64,000 nucleotides of DNA from an uncultured Pelagibacteraceae bacterium (GCA_902595885.1 CACJRQ010000001.1:124001-188000); one strand, 5' to 3'; counted from the stretch's first letter, positions 10,456-19,051 are shown. Made by a program: numbers and translations. Notes: generated from the letters alone by a model not told the origin.

Positions 10456-11420
10456 TAATTTAAATAATCTTTAAATGAACTTAAATTATTGTGAGAAAGT
10501 AATTTTTGATAATATTCATTAGGGTCTTTAATTTTAATCAATGCTGTTTTTGGTGTATTTGAGTAGTCATATAATCTTGTTAATAAATATCTTAATGCTG
10601 CACCTCTACACAAAATATTTATAGATTTTTTTTCTTTCATTGAAATTTTTTTAACGCTTTCATACCCTTTGATTAAATTTTTAATTTTTTTGTTATTTAA
10701 ATGGAATTTTCTCTTTTTATGATCAAAACAAAGAGCATTGATGCATATAGCAATTTCATACATAAAATAATCATTAGCGGCAAAGTAGAAATCAATTATT
10801 CCAGAAAGTTTATTTTTTTTGAAGAAGATATTATCTATAAATAAGTCACCATGGATAATACCTTTGGGCAATTGTTTAGGCCAATTTTTATTAATATCTT
10901 TTAGGTTATTGTTTAAGAATACTTTTAAATTTGAAAACTTTTTTGACTTAAATTTAATACTTTCCAACAAAGGTTTTAAATTCTTAATACCCATCGAATT
11001 TTTTCTATTAAGCTTCATTGTATTTGTGACCACATGCATTCGAGCAATTGTTTTACCAACTTTATAACAATCATTTATATTTAATATTTTTTTATCTTTA
11101 CCTTCTAAGAATGATACAATACATGCGGTTTTATTTTTTAATTTAATAAGATATTTATTATTTCTAGTTTTCAGAGGCTTAGGACAATTTATTTTTGAAT
11201 TATTTAAATTATCCATCAGTTTCATAAAAAAAGGTATTTCTTTTTGTAAAACTCTTTTTTCAAATATAGTTAAAATGTATTTTTTCTTTTTTGATTTAAG
11301 AAGATAGTTTGTGTTTTCTATTCCTTGCTTGATACCTTTAAAACTTATTACTTTATTAATATTAAAATTTTTATTAATAATATTAATTTCTTTTTGATTT
11401 ATTTTTGTATAGACAGCCAT
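10455..11420 (-). CDS. thrB: Homoserine kinase, ThrB2 (APH-fold) type
   Basis: This enzyme phosphorylates homoserine to supply threonine synthase. It belongs to the aminoglycoside-phosphotransferase fold rather than the GHMP fold used by E. coli ThrB. The evidence is GIIHGDLFIDNIFFKKNKL (catalytic HxDxxxxN) followed by GIIDFYFA (metal-binding aspartate). The N-terminus carries IKQGIENTNYLLKS, the nucleotide loop typical of this type. The 321-residue length fits. It sits between ispH (2 bases apart) and rnhA (1-base overlap); ispH-thrB-rnhA is a familiar alphaproteobacterial string. Confidence 0.94.
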   Translation of the reverse strand: MAVYTKINQKEINIINKNFNINKVISFKGIKQGIENTNYLLKSKKKKYILTIFEKRVLQKEIPFFMKLMDNLNNSKINCPKPLKTRNNKYLIKLKNKTACIVSFLEGKDKKILNINDCYKVGKTIARMHVVTNTMKLNRKNSMGIKNLKPLLESIKFKSKKFSNLKVFLNNNLKDINKNWPKQLPKGIIHGDLFIDNIFFKKNKLSGIIDFYFAANDYFMYEIAICINALCFDHKKRKFHLNNKKIKNLIKGYESVKKISMKEKKSINILCRGAALRYLLTRLYDYSNTPKTALIKIKDPNEYYQKLLSHNNLSSFKDYLN

Positions 11421-11422
11421 TT

Positions 11423-12367
11423 TTAATTTAATTTTTTCGGAGCTTTAAATACTACATCTTCTTTAATTATTTCAACTTCATCGATACTTATAGAAAATTT
11501 ATTTTTTAAATCATTAATAAAATTTTCAACCAATATTTCTGGCGCAGATGCTCCTGAAGATATACCTATAGTATTGCAATTTTCTATTTGATCAAATGGT
11601 ATTGAGCTTTCTGAGTGAATAAGTAGTGAATTTTCACAGCCTGATTTTTTTGCCACTTCAACTAGTCTAACAGAATTTGAAGAGTTTCTACTCCCAATAA
11701 CAAAAAACATATCACAATTTTTTGCAATATTTTTTACTGCCATTTGACGATTAGTAGTTGCATAACAAATATCTTCTTTCATTGGTTCTTTTAAACCAGG
11801 AAAATTAGTTTTTAAAATTTTGATTATTTCTTTTGTATCATCAACTGACAAAGTAGTCTGAGTAATATATGCCAATTTTTTATCTAGTTTATTTTGATAG
11901 TTTGTAGCATCTTCCTCATTTTGGATTAGATCTATAGAACCCTCATTTAATTGACCCATAGTTCCAATTACTTCTGGATGATTTTCATGACCAATTAAAA
12001 TTATATGGTAACCCGCTTTATTAAGATTTTCTGCTTCTCTATGAACCTTAGAAACAAGTGGACATGTAGCATCCACATAAGTCATTTTATAATTTTTTGC
12101 ATCTTCAGGTATTTTTTTTGGAACACCATGTGCTGAAAAAATTACTGGTCTTGATTTATCTTTTATCTCCTCCAGCTCTTCGACAAATATTGCTCCTTTA
12201 TTTTTTAAATCATCTACAACATACTTGTTGTGGACTATTTCATGACGCACATAAACTGGAGCTCCAAATTTTTGTATAGATTTTTCAACTATTTCAATTG
12301 CTCTTTCTACCCCGGCACAAAATCCACGGGGCGCAGATAATAATATTTTTAATTCTTTATTTTTCAT
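11423..12367 (-). CDS. ispH: 4-hydroxy-3-methylbut-2-enyl diphosphate reductase
   Basis: IspH performs the last step of the MEP pathway, reducing HMBPP to IPP and DMAPP with an iron-sulphur cluster. The three cluster cysteines are present: Cys17 in APRGFCAGVERAIE, the one in DATCPLVSKVH, and the one in EDICYATTNRQ. The substrate motif SGASAPE is intact. The 314-residue length is typical. It directly follows blh with an 11-base overlap, so an isoprenoid precursor enzyme is transcribed with the carotenoid and retinal genes. ispE, another MEP gene, is also in this window. Confidence 0.98.
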   Translation of the reverse strand: MKNKELKILLSAPRGFCAGVERAIEIVEKSIQKFGAPVYVRHEIVHNKYVVDDLKNKGAIFVEELEEIKDKSRPVIFSAHGVPKKIPEDAKNYKMTYVDATCPLVSKVHREAENLNKAGYHIILIGHENHPEVIGTMGQLNEGSIDLIQNEEDATNYQNKLDKKLAYITQTTLSVDDTKEIIKILKTNFPGLKEPMKEDICYATTNRQMAVKNIAKNCDMFFVIGSRNSSNSVRLVEVAKKSGCENSLLIHSESSIPFDQIENCNTIGISSGASAPEILVENFINDLKNKFSISIDEVEIIKEDVVFKAPKKLN

Positions 12368-13292
12368 TTTTTTCTAGAAAATATTCCAGCAATATATGTG
12401 GAAAGGTTAAAGACGCCAAACCTATAAATATTATTTTTAAAATTGCACTATCCAAATTGTATGAATTTTCTAGAAGATATAGAGCAATAAAAGAAAAAAT
12501 AGCTGTCAAAATTGTTAATGGTAAAGCTTTTTTAACAAATAATCTAAATCCATTAACTAAACTATTTGGATCAAGATCAATAGCTAGTGAAATTGAATGT
12601 CTAATCGAGTGTAAAAAACAGAAATAAACAGTAAAAGCTGTTAGTGGAGATAAATAGTAATTTAAAATTAAAATTGAAAAATAATCTAAAAAAACTACAA
12701 ATTTTTTGATTTCAAAATTCTTTAGGAAAAGAAAAATACTAGACAGGGTGCTAAAGAATATTCCTATTTGAATTACATTATTTGTCTCAATAAAATTTAA
12801 ACTTGAATAAAATGTCTCATTATCAATTAATAATAATTTAAAAATCGCTATTGTTTCCTGAAAATGAAAATATAAAGGAGCAAGTATAATTAAAAATCCC
12901 TTAAAAAAATAAAGTATTTGAGTGAAATAAGATCTATCATTAATCAAAAATTGTGTATCCTCTTTTCCAAAGTGATAGGAAGCGATAATTAAAAAAACAA
13001 TAAAAGTTATTGATGGCAATATTATCCAAGTTAGTATTACTATTGCTGCAATTAAAATATACGTGATATAGAATATATAAGTTGATTTTATATTAAATAA
13101 TCTTAGCAGTTTTTTTCCTTTTATATGGTCTAAAGACCCATGGGAAACACCTATAATTAAAATTAAAAGTAAACACAAAATTGATGAAATATTTAAATTA
13201 TTAAACTTAAATAGCAAAATACAAAAAAGGTTTACAACAAAGAAAAAAATAAATGAATGATTTAGATTTATTTTTTTTATTTTATTGATCAT
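12357..13292 (-). CDS. blh: Beta-carotene 15,15'-dioxygenase, Brp/Blh family (retinal-forming)
   Basis: Blh splits beta-carotene into two retinal molecules, the chromophore of proteorhodopsin. The 311-residue protein is an integral membrane protein with about eight helices. The histidine motifs that bind the active-site iron are clear: GVSHGSLDHIKGKK, ASYHFGKEDTQF and FLHSIRHS. It overlaps ispH by 11 bases downstream and follows crtY by one base. The local set crtI-crtB-crtY-blh covers phytoene formation through retinal. No rhodopsin gene occurs in this window, so the opsin must lie elsewhere in the genome; that it exists is inferred. Confidence 0.93.
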   Translation of the reverse strand: MINKIKKINLNHSFIFFFVVNLFCILLFKFNNLNISSILCLLLILIIGVSHGSLDHIKGKKLLRLFNIKSTYIFYITYILIAAIVILTWIILPSITFIVFLIIASYHFGKEDTQFLINDRSYFTQILYFFKGFLIILAPLYFHFQETIAIFKLLLIDNETFYSSLNFIETNNVIQIGIFFSTLSSIFLFLKNFEIKKFVVFLDYFSILILNYYLSPLTAFTVYFCFLHSIRHSISLAIDLDPNSLVNGFRLFVKKALPLTILTAIFSFIALYLLENSYNLDSAILKIIFIGLASLTFPHILLEYFLEKNEK

Positions 13293-13293
13293 C

Positions 13294-14358
13294 TTAAATT
13301 AATTCTTTTAAAAATTTCCACTTTGGCATTTTTAGAATTATTTCTAAATCTTCAAAAAAAGTGCTTTTATTTGATAAAAAATTGATAGCTGTTTTAGGTT
13401 TTGAATTAAAAACTTTGAAAAATATATTTCCCATTTCATTGGAATTGTTTTTAAGAACCCTCAATAAGATTTTATCTAAAAAATCATATTTTGAATTAAT
13501 TTTAAATAGATTTACATTTTTTATATTTTCTATGTTTTCTCTTATATATCTGCTTTGTTCTTGAATATTTAGGAAAGTATAGCCCGTACTTAATCTAGTC
13601 ATTCCTCCTGCTGAGCCTATATAAATTTCATTTAATTTGTTTACATTTTTTTGTCTAAAAAGTGGGATTGCTCCAGTTTCTTTGAAATTAATTTTACAGT
13701 TTCTTACATTTAGATGTTTACTTAAATAATTATCAATTTGTTCATCATAATCTTTTAGTTTTTTATCATTTAGTTCAGATATCCAAGTAGTTTCAACTAA
13801 GGCGTTTCTTTTTGTAAATGGTAGCGTATAAAAAAAATGAACTTTATTTCTTTGATCACAAGCAAAGTCCATCAAATTGAATATTTCTTCATCAAAGAAG
13901 TCTTTATCTGTTTCTATTTCAACTCCACAAAAGTGTTGCCATAACTCACTCTGTTTATTCTCAAAACTAGGTACACTATTAAAAACAACTGAATTTGATT
14001 TATCTATTTGATCAATACTTTTAAAAAACTGAATATTTTTATTTAATTTAAGTTTTGAAAGTATTTTTTTGTAGAACATACCACTATCTATCGTTTGATA
14101 TGGTGTAGGTTCGCAATTTACATATTTTGTATTATTGGGTGTATTTATTGTAAAATTATTCCAACTCTTTTTGATACAGTCATCGAAGTTATGTGAAAAA
14201 ACTTTCCAAAATGACCAAGTTTTATCTCTTTTATAATCTTCTCTTGGCTCAATAATTGCTAAAGTTTTATCTTTTAATTTATCATAAACTTCCAGCTCAT
14301 ATGCTAATGAAAGACCTGCGCAACCTCCACCTATAATTATGTAATCAAATTCTTTCAT
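13294..14358 (-). CDS. crtY: Lycopene beta-cyclase, CrtY type
   Basis: CrtY closes both ends of lycopene to give beta-carotene. The 354-residue flavoprotein has the dinucleotide-binding N-terminus YIIIGGGCAGLSLAYEL and the CrtY hallmark RDKTWSFW. The region GSAGGMTRLSTGYTFLNIQ matches the conserved G-x-T-R-P/L-S-T-G-Y segment of the family. It overlaps crtB by 14 bases, implying tight translational coupling. The product is the substrate of the neighbouring Blh. Confidence 0.95.
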   Translation of the reverse strand: MKEFDYIIIGGGCAGLSLAYELEVYDKLKDKTLAIIEPREDYKRDKTWSFWKVFSHNFDDCIKKSWNNFTINTPNNTKYVNCEPTPYQTIDSGMFYKKILSKLKLNKNIQFFKSIDQIDKSNSVVFNSVPSFENKQSELWQHFCGVEIETDKDFFDEEIFNLMDFACDQRNKVHFFYTLPFTKRNALVETTWISELNDKKLKDYDEQIDNYLSKHLNVRNCKINFKETGAIPLFRQKNVNKLNEIYIGSAGGMTRLSTGYTFLNIQEQSRYIRENIENIKNVNLFKINSKYDFLDKILLRVLKNNSNEMGNIFFKVFNSKPKTAINFLSNKSTFFEDLEIILKMPKWKFLKELI

Positions 14359-15196
14359 TTAAATTTATTTCTTCATTAATTAAATTATGATCATGATTAA
14401 TATTATCATCGTTTTTATTTATAATTGATAACTTAATTAAGTCAAAAATAGATAAAAAAGTTTCAATAATTTTTTCAATATTTGAAACATAAATTTTTCC
14501 TGACTTTTTATAATTTTCTATGTTTTGTTTATTTAAAATTTTATATCCTATTTTTCTATAAACCCTTCTTGCAACTAAAATAGAAAATCTGAAACTTAAT
14601 GGTATTTCTTTTATTGAGTAAAATGAGTTTTCATAAAACTTTTCTGAAAGCTTGATTGTAGTCTTTATGTCCTCAAAACTTTCATTGATATAAAATCTAC
14701 TATTTTTTTTATCTTCCATAACATCCCTAGAAATATTTGTTAATTGCATAGCAATCCCCAGATCAATAGCTGATTTAAGAGATTGTTCTTTGTGAACATT
14801 CAATATTTTAGCCATCATCAATCCAACTGTTCCAGCCACCCTATAGGAATAAATTAATAATTCTTTTTTTGAGTTAAGTTTAACATTTTCTTTTATATCA
14901 GAATTAATACCCTCAAATAAATCGTCTACAATTTTAGTTGAAATACTAAATTCATTAATAAGATCCCACATGTTTTTAATAACTGGATCATCATAATTTT
15001 TATTAACAAAATTGTTTCTAAATTTAATAAAATTATCTTTTTTTATTTCAATCTTGTTTGCCTCGTCAGCGATATTATCTGCTTCTCTACAAAAATCATA
15101 AAGCGCAGAGCATTTTTCATAGGTTTTTTTTGGTAAAAAAAAACCTGCCCAATTAAAAGATTTTGCGTAAATAGCTAAATAATTCTTTGTTAACAT
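14345..15196 (-). CDS. crtB: Phytoene synthase
   Basis: CrtB condenses two geranylgeranyl diphosphates head to head to form phytoene. The 283-residue protein has both aspartate-rich motifs of trans-isoprenyl synthases: DFCREADNIADE (DxxxD) and QLTNISRDVMED. RVAGTVGLMMAKIL, the conserved central helix, is also present. The C-terminal 30 residues are polar, Asn/Asp-rich and probably disordered. It shares one base with crtI. The geranylgeranyl diphosphate synthase (crtE) that supplies its substrate is not in the window. Confidence 0.96.
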   Translation of the reverse strand: MLTKNYLAIYAKSFNWAGFFLPKKTYEKCSALYDFCREADNIADEANKIEIKKDNFIKFRNNFVNKNYDDPVIKNMWDLINEFSISTKIVDDLFEGINSDIKENVKLNSKKELLIYSYRVAGTVGLMMAKILNVHKEQSLKSAIDLGIAMQLTNISRDVMEDKKNSRFYINESFEDIKTTIKLSEKFYENSFYSIKEIPLSFRFSILVARRVYRKIGYKILNKQNIENYKKSGKIYVSNIEKIIETFLSIFDLIKLSIINKNDDNINHDHNLINEEINLNERI

Positions 15197-16656
15197 TAAA
15201 ATAATTTATCTAAAACCTTCGCTGAAGAGAGAACACCTGGAACACCGGCCCCAGGATGTGTGCCCGCACCAACAAAGTACAAACCATCATATATTTCTGA
15301 TTTATTATGAAATCTAAAGTATGCTGATTGTGTAAATTTAGGTTGAATTGAAAACCCTGATCCAAATTTTGTATTTAATTCCTTTTCAAAGTAATCAGGT
15401 GTTAGATAAAAATCCTCAATTATATTATTCCTAAGATCGGGCATTAAGTCTTTTTCCATTTTTTCAATTACAAGATTTTTCATTTTTTCACCTTCAGTTT
15501 CCCAATTTATTTTTGACTGATTGTTAGGAACAGGTACTAACACATAAAAACAATCATTTCCTTCCGGGGCCATAGTTTTATCGGTTGCTGTAGGTCTATG
15601 AAGGTAATAGCTAATATCATTATTTAATTTTTTCTTATCAAATATATCATCCAGATGTTCTTTATACTTGTTTCCAAACTTTATTGTGTGATGTTCAACA
15701 TTCTCATAAATTTTTTTTGTTCCAAAATAGTAAACAAATAAACCCATAGAATATTCCATTCGATTTTTTTTCCAATTAAACAACATGGAATTTTCGTTGC
15801 TTTTGCTCAACATCTTCTCATAAAATGCAGGCGGATCTGCATTACAAACAACATTATCTGCACAAATTTCATTTTCATTATTTAATTTCACACCACTTAT
15901 TTTATTATTTTTTGTTATAATTTCCGTTACTTCACTTTTTTTTAATATTTCGATACCAACCTCATTCATTAACTTTTCAAAACCTTTAATTATATTTCCT
16001 GTTCCTCTAACTGAATAATGTATTCCCCATTTTTTTTCTAAATAAAGAATTAATCCATAAATAGAAGTGGTAGTAAAAGGATTTCCCCCAACTAGCAAAG
16101 GATGCATGCTAAGCATTCTTCTTAATTTTTCATTTTTTATGTAAGATGAAACAAGTGAGTAAACTGATTTATAACTTTTAAGTTTTAATAGAGCAGGTAA
16201 TTGTTGCATCATTACAAAAGGTTTATCAAATGGTACATCTGCAAGTTCTAAAAAACCTTTATCAAATATCTTTTTTGTAAAATTAACTAATTTTTCATAT
16301 CCATTTACATCTTCTTTGCTAAGCTTCTCAATTTGGTTTTTCATTTCTCTTTCATCACCAGAGTAGTTAAACTTGGTTTTATCTTCAAAAATAAATTGAT
16401 ACCAAATTTTAAGTGGGGTTAATTCTATATAATTTTTGGGATCTTTATTGAATAACTCAAATAATTCATTAATTAAGTAGGGTGCAGTAATTACCGTTGG
16501 TCCAGCATCATATATAAATCCATTTCTTTTAAAAACCCTAGCTCTACCACCTAGGTCTGGGTGTTTTTCTATTAATTTTACTTTATGTCCTTTTGCCTTA
16601 AGTCTTAGTGCTGCTGCGATCCCACCAAATCCTGATCCAATGACTATAGAGTTCAT
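15196..16656 (-). CDS. crtI: Phytoene desaturase
   Basis: CrtI converts phytoene to lycopene by successive FAD-dependent desaturations. The 486-residue protein has the FAD-binding start VIGSGFGGIAAALRL and the family motif LGGRARVFKRNGF. Its C-terminal FAD signature is YFVGAGTHPGAGVPGVLSSAK. It is the first gene of crtI-crtB-crtY-blh-ispH-thrB-rnhA and starts 39 bases after the atpF stop on the same strand. A weak -10-like element lies in that gap, so the cluster may be read both from its own promoter and by read-through from the ATP synthase genes. Confidence 0.97.
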   Translation of the reverse strand: MNSIVIGSGFGGIAAALRLKAKGHKVKLIEKHPDLGGRARVFKRNGFIYDAGPTVITAPYLINELFELFNKDPKNYIELTPLKIWYQFIFEDKTKFNYSGDEREMKNQIEKLSKEDVNGYEKLVNFTKKIFDKGFLELADVPFDKPFVMMQQLPALLKLKSYKSVYSLVSSYIKNEKLRRMLSMHPLLVGGNPFTTTSIYGLILYLEKKWGIHYSVRGTGNIIKGFEKLMNEVGIEILKKSEVTEIITKNNKISGVKLNNENEICADNVVCNADPPAFYEKMLSKSNENSMLFNWKKNRMEYSMGLFVYYFGTKKIYENVEHHTIKFGNKYKEHLDDIFDKKKLNNDISYYLHRPTATDKTMAPEGNDCFYVLVPVPNNQSKINWETEGEKMKNLVIEKMEKDLMPDLRNNIIEDFYLTPDYFEKELNTKFGSGFSIQPKFTQSAYFRFHNKSEIYDGLYFVGAGTHPGAGVPGVLSSAKVLDKLF

Positions 16657-16664
16657 TTTAATAA

Positions 16665-16670
16665 TTTATA
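16665..16670 (-). promoter_or_regulatory. Possible -10 box for the crtI-blh cluster
   Basis: The 39-base gap between atpF and crtI reads TATAAA on the minus strand, eight bases ahead of the crtI ATG. No good -35 match lies 16-18 bases upstream; the best is CTTACA at about 15. If real, the transcript would begin at or next to the ATG. This is weak support for separate control of the retinal genes. Confidence 0.25.
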
Positions 16671-16695
16671 GCTTTTTTGTAAAATTGTAAGTGTA

Positions 16696-17193
16696 TTATG
16701 AGTTAATTTTTTTTAACTCTTCTTTAGTTTCATCCAAATTTTTTTGAAACACAGCGTCTAATTTTGACTTGTCCACAGACGTAGTTATGATTTTTTTAAC
16801 TGAGTCGACTGCAATTTTTATTGATGCGTCCTTAATTTCTTTTAAAGCAGCCTCTTTCATCTGGCTTATTTTATTTTCAGCTAAATTTTTTTTAATTTCT
16901 GATGATTTGTGAAACTTATCGTTCATCTCAATTATCAATTTATCTGCATCTTTTTTGGCGTTCTCAAGAATTTCTTTACTAACAGATTTAGCTGTATCTA
17001 ATTTTTTTTGTGAGTTATCTAACAGTGTTTTTGCCTCTGTTCTTAATTTTTCACTTTCATCAATTTCATTTTTCATATCAGATATCATTTTATCTAACAT
17101 TTCAGAAATTTTATGAGGAATTTTAAGGTAAATTAACGCTCCAAAAAAAATAATAAATGATACGGCTACCCAAAATGTTGCATCAATTGCCAT
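16696..17193 (-). CDS. atpF: ATP synthase F0 subunit b
   Basis: Subunit b forms half of the peripheral stalk that holds F1 to the membrane. I start it at the ATG at 17191-17193 (MAIDATFWVAVSF), giving 165 residues. A GGAG sequence stands eight to nine bases upstream of this ATG, and the track start at 17232 would overlap the previous gene more deeply. One N-terminal helix (about residues 5-25) is followed by a long charged coiled coil rich in Lys, Asp and Glu. It overlaps the b' gene by 11 bases. The F1 genes are not adjacent, as is usual in alphaproteobacteria. Confidence 0.95.
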   Translation of the reverse strand: MAIDATFWVAVSFIIFFGALIYLKIPHKISEMLDKMISDMKNEIDESEKLRTEAKTLLDNSQKKLDTAKSVSKEILENAKKDADKLIIEMNDKFHKSSEIKKNLAENKISQMKEAALKEIKDASIKIAVDSVKKIITTSVDKSKLDAVFQKNLDETKEELKKINS

Positions 17194-17773
17194 AGTATTT
17201 ATCTCCATTTCTTTTAGATAGATCGTCAACAATTGCAGATATACTACTATTATTTACTTCAGCCCCAATAAGCTTTTGTAACAACTCAGATGAAGTCTCA
17301 ATAGCTATTTTATTTATTTTATCTGGCGCATTGTTTCTCAATGCATATATTTCTTTTTCAGCCTCAGAAATTTCATTATCAATTTGTTTATCAAGAACTT
17401 CTTTTTTTGCACTAATATCTTTTAGCGCTTTTTCTCTTGCTTGATTGAAAATACTATTAGCCTCAAGTTTGCTTTTAGATATAATTTCATCGTATTCTTT
17501 TAGCTTTACATCACTATCTTCTCTTTGTTTCTCAGCTGCCTCAATATTTTCTAATATTTGAGATTTTCTCGACTCTAAGTTGTTACTAATTTTTGGAAGA
17601 ATTAGTTTAGATAAAACTAAATACATAATACCAAAAGTAAGTATTAACCAAAAAATTTGAGAAACCCAAAACTCTGGATTTAATTGAGGCATACCTCCAC
17701 TTTCAGCTGCAAAAGTTTCTTTAATAAAAAAGAAGCTAAAAAATATTGACTGAAAATATATTTTTTTAACCAT
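17183..17773 (-). CDS. atpG: ATP synthase F0 subunit b'
   Basis: Alphaproteobacteria and cyanobacteria have a second stalk subunit, b', which pairs with b. The product starts MVKKIYFQSIFFSFFF, probably a signal-like or anchor segment, then AAESGGMPQLNPEFWVSQIFWLILTF. That last run is the classic b' opening with the real membrane helix. The rest is a coiled coil. The chosen ATG (17771-17773) lies just after the atpE stop; the track start at 17788 would overlap atpE by 11 bases and cannot be excluded, as neither has a strong ribosome site. Naming varies (atpF', atpG, atpX). Confidence 0.9.
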   Translation of the reverse strand: MVKKIYFQSIFFSFFFIKETFAAESGGMPQLNPEFWVSQIFWLILTFGIMYLVLSKLILPKISNNLESRKSQILENIEAAEKQREDSDVKLKEYDEIISKSKLEANSIFNQAREKALKDISAKKEVLDKQIDNEISEAEKEIYALRNNAPDKINKIAIETSSELLQKLIGAEVNNSSISAIVDDLSKRNGDKYYGN

Positions 17774-17777
17774 CAAT

Positions 17778-18005
17778 TTAAAACGCAAAAAGAATGATTA
17801 AGGCAACTACTAATCCAAATAATCCTGTGGCTTCTGCAAGCGCGAAACCTAAAAGCAAGTTAGGAAATTGTTTTTGTGCTGCAGATGGATTTCTCATTGC
17901 ACCAGACAAATAATTTCCAAAAATTATTCCGATACCAACACCGGCTCCAGCTAAAGCAATTGCCGCTAAACCTGCTCCGATCATTTTTGCTGCTTCTAAT
18001 TCCAT
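17778..18005 (-). CDS. atpE: ATP synthase F0 subunit c
   Basis: Subunit c forms the proton-driven rotor ring. The 75-residue hairpin has a first helix rich in Gly and Ala (GLAAIALAGAGVGIGIIFG), the polar loop RNPSAAQKQ, and a second helix. The ion-carrying carboxylate is Glu58 in GFALAEATGLFGL. The residues around it do not show the Q...E-S/T pattern of sodium-dependent rings, so proton coupling is expected. An unusually strong ribosome binding site precedes it, consistent with the many copies needed per complex. Confidence 0.99.
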   Translation of the reverse strand: MELEAAKMIGAGLAAIALAGAGVGIGIIFGNYLSGAMRNPSAAQKQFPNLLLGFALAEATGLFGLVVALIILFAF

Positions 18006-18010
18006 TATAT

Positions 18011-18016
18011 CCTCCT
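18011..18016 (-). promoter_or_regulatory. Strong Shine-Dalgarno sequence of atpE
   Basis: On the minus strand the sequence AGAGGAGGATATAATG places a full AGGAGG five bases before the atpE start codon. Most other genes in the window have weak or no such site. Subunit c is needed in about 10-15 copies per ATP synthase, so the strong site plausibly sets its higher translation rate within the operon. Confidence 0.8.
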
Positions 18017-18022
18017 CTGTTA

Positions 18023-18757
18023 TTAATGGTGTAAATTTAATGCATCATTTAAATAGATGCAGGTTAAGATTGCAAAAACATAAGCTTGAAGAAAAGCAAC
18101 TAAGATCTCCAAACCTGTTAACGCAACCGAAAAACTTAGTGGAAGCCACCCACCAACTACTCCAAGGCTAATTACAAAGCCTCCGAAAACTTTCATCATT
18201 GTATGACCAGCCATCATATTAGCAAATAATCTAACTGATAAACTTATAGGTCTACTTAAATAAGAAATAATTTCTATAACAACAATCAAAGGGAGTAATA
18301 CTGCAGGTACCCCACTTGGAACAAATAATTTTAAATACCCAAATCCATGTTTAATAAACCCAATCACTGTCACTCCAATAAATATAAACGCTGCAAGTAC
18401 AAATGTTACAATGATATGACTGGTTACAGTGAAAGTATAAGGTATCATTCCAAACATGTTGCAAAATAAAACAAACATGAATAGAGAAAATATAAATGCA
18501 AAGTATGGTTTAGCTTTTGAACCAGCTGTGTCACTAATCATTTTGGACACAAAGGTATAGCTAAGTTCTGCTAATAATTGAATTTTGTTTGGTAGTATTG
18601 AATTTTTTCTTGATCCTAAATTAAAGATTAACAAAATAGATACAGTACTTAAAATCATAAACAAACTTGCGTTTGTAAACGATATGTCGAATGCTCCAAC
18701 TTTAATTTCTGGTCCAATTCTATAAACGTCGAATTGGGACATAGGATTTGCTGCCAT
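18023..18757 (-). CDS. atpB: ATP synthase F0 subunit a
   Basis: Subunit a provides the two half-channels for protons beside the c ring. The 244-residue membrane protein has about six helices. The essential arginine is visible in SRPISLSVRLFANMMAGH. The C-terminal helix ALTGLEILVAFLQAYVFAILTCIYL carries the conserved Glu and Gln of the family, and the protein ends NDALNLHH. It lies between atpI (nine bases upstream) and atpE (17 bases downstream), the standard F0 order. Confidence 0.98.
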   Translation of the reverse strand: MAANPMSQFDVYRIGPEIKVGAFDISFTNASLFMILSTVSILLIFNLGSRKNSILPNKIQLLAELSYTFVSKMISDTAGSKAKPYFAFIFSLFMFVLFCNMFGMIPYTFTVTSHIIVTFVLAAFIFIGVTVIGFIKHGFGYLKLFVPSGVPAVLLPLIVVIEIISYLSRPISLSVRLFANMMAGHTMMKVFGGFVISLGVVGGWLPLSFSVALTGLEILVAFLQAYVFAILTCIYLNDALNLHH

Positions 18758-18766
18758 AATACTTAT

Positions 18767-19042
18767 TTATTTTTGCATTTTTTTTGCAGATCTAATCACA
18801 TTTGTTATTCCAGCAATTACACCAACAAAAAAAAATATTAATATAAACCAGGGTTTAGTACCAAAGGTCTTGTCAAAAATAAACCCAATAATTGTCCCCA
18901 CGGCCACTGCAGACACAAGCTCTGTGCTCAATTTGAATGCAGTTCCTATAGGTGAGGGGTCATTCTTCTTATTGTAGAGATTTTTCTTTGAAATCTTGCT
19001 TTTTGCAATCTCTAAGCGACTTTTGAAAGGGTCTTTTGGCAT
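18767..19042 (-). CDS. atpI: AtpI/AtpZ-type F0F1 ATP synthase assembly protein
   Basis: This 91-residue protein has a charged N-terminal half and two membrane helices (about residues 38-58 and 66-82). It heads the a-c-b'-b gene run. The motif FKLSTELVSAVAVGTIIGFIFD resembles the AtpI/AtpZ family of small proteins that help assemble the c ring or carry magnesium and calcium. The first 30 residues are Lys/Ser-rich and not conserved. Position is the strongest evidence. It begins nine bases after the smc stop codon on the same strand. Confidence 0.85.
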   Translation of the reverse strand: MPKDPFKSRLEIAKSKISKKNLYNKKNDPSPIGTAFKLSTELVSAVAVGTIIGFIFDKTFGTKPWFILIFFFVGVIAGITNVIRSAKKMQK

Positions 19043-19051
19043 TTATATAGT

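Noticed and set aside
12298-12627. 109-aa plus-strand ORF across ispH and blh
   Set aside because: It lies antisense to two well-supported genes, has no recognisable motif and no ribosome site; a shadow frame.
10030-16656. Proteorhodopsin gene within the retinal cluster
   Set aside because: No ORF has seven helices with a retinal-binding lysine motif; every ORF in the interval is accounted for by other families.
17183-17232. Long N-terminal extension of ATP synthase subunit b
   Set aside because: The extra residues lie in the b' coding region, and the ATG at 17193 has a GGAG site and the conserved start of subunit b.
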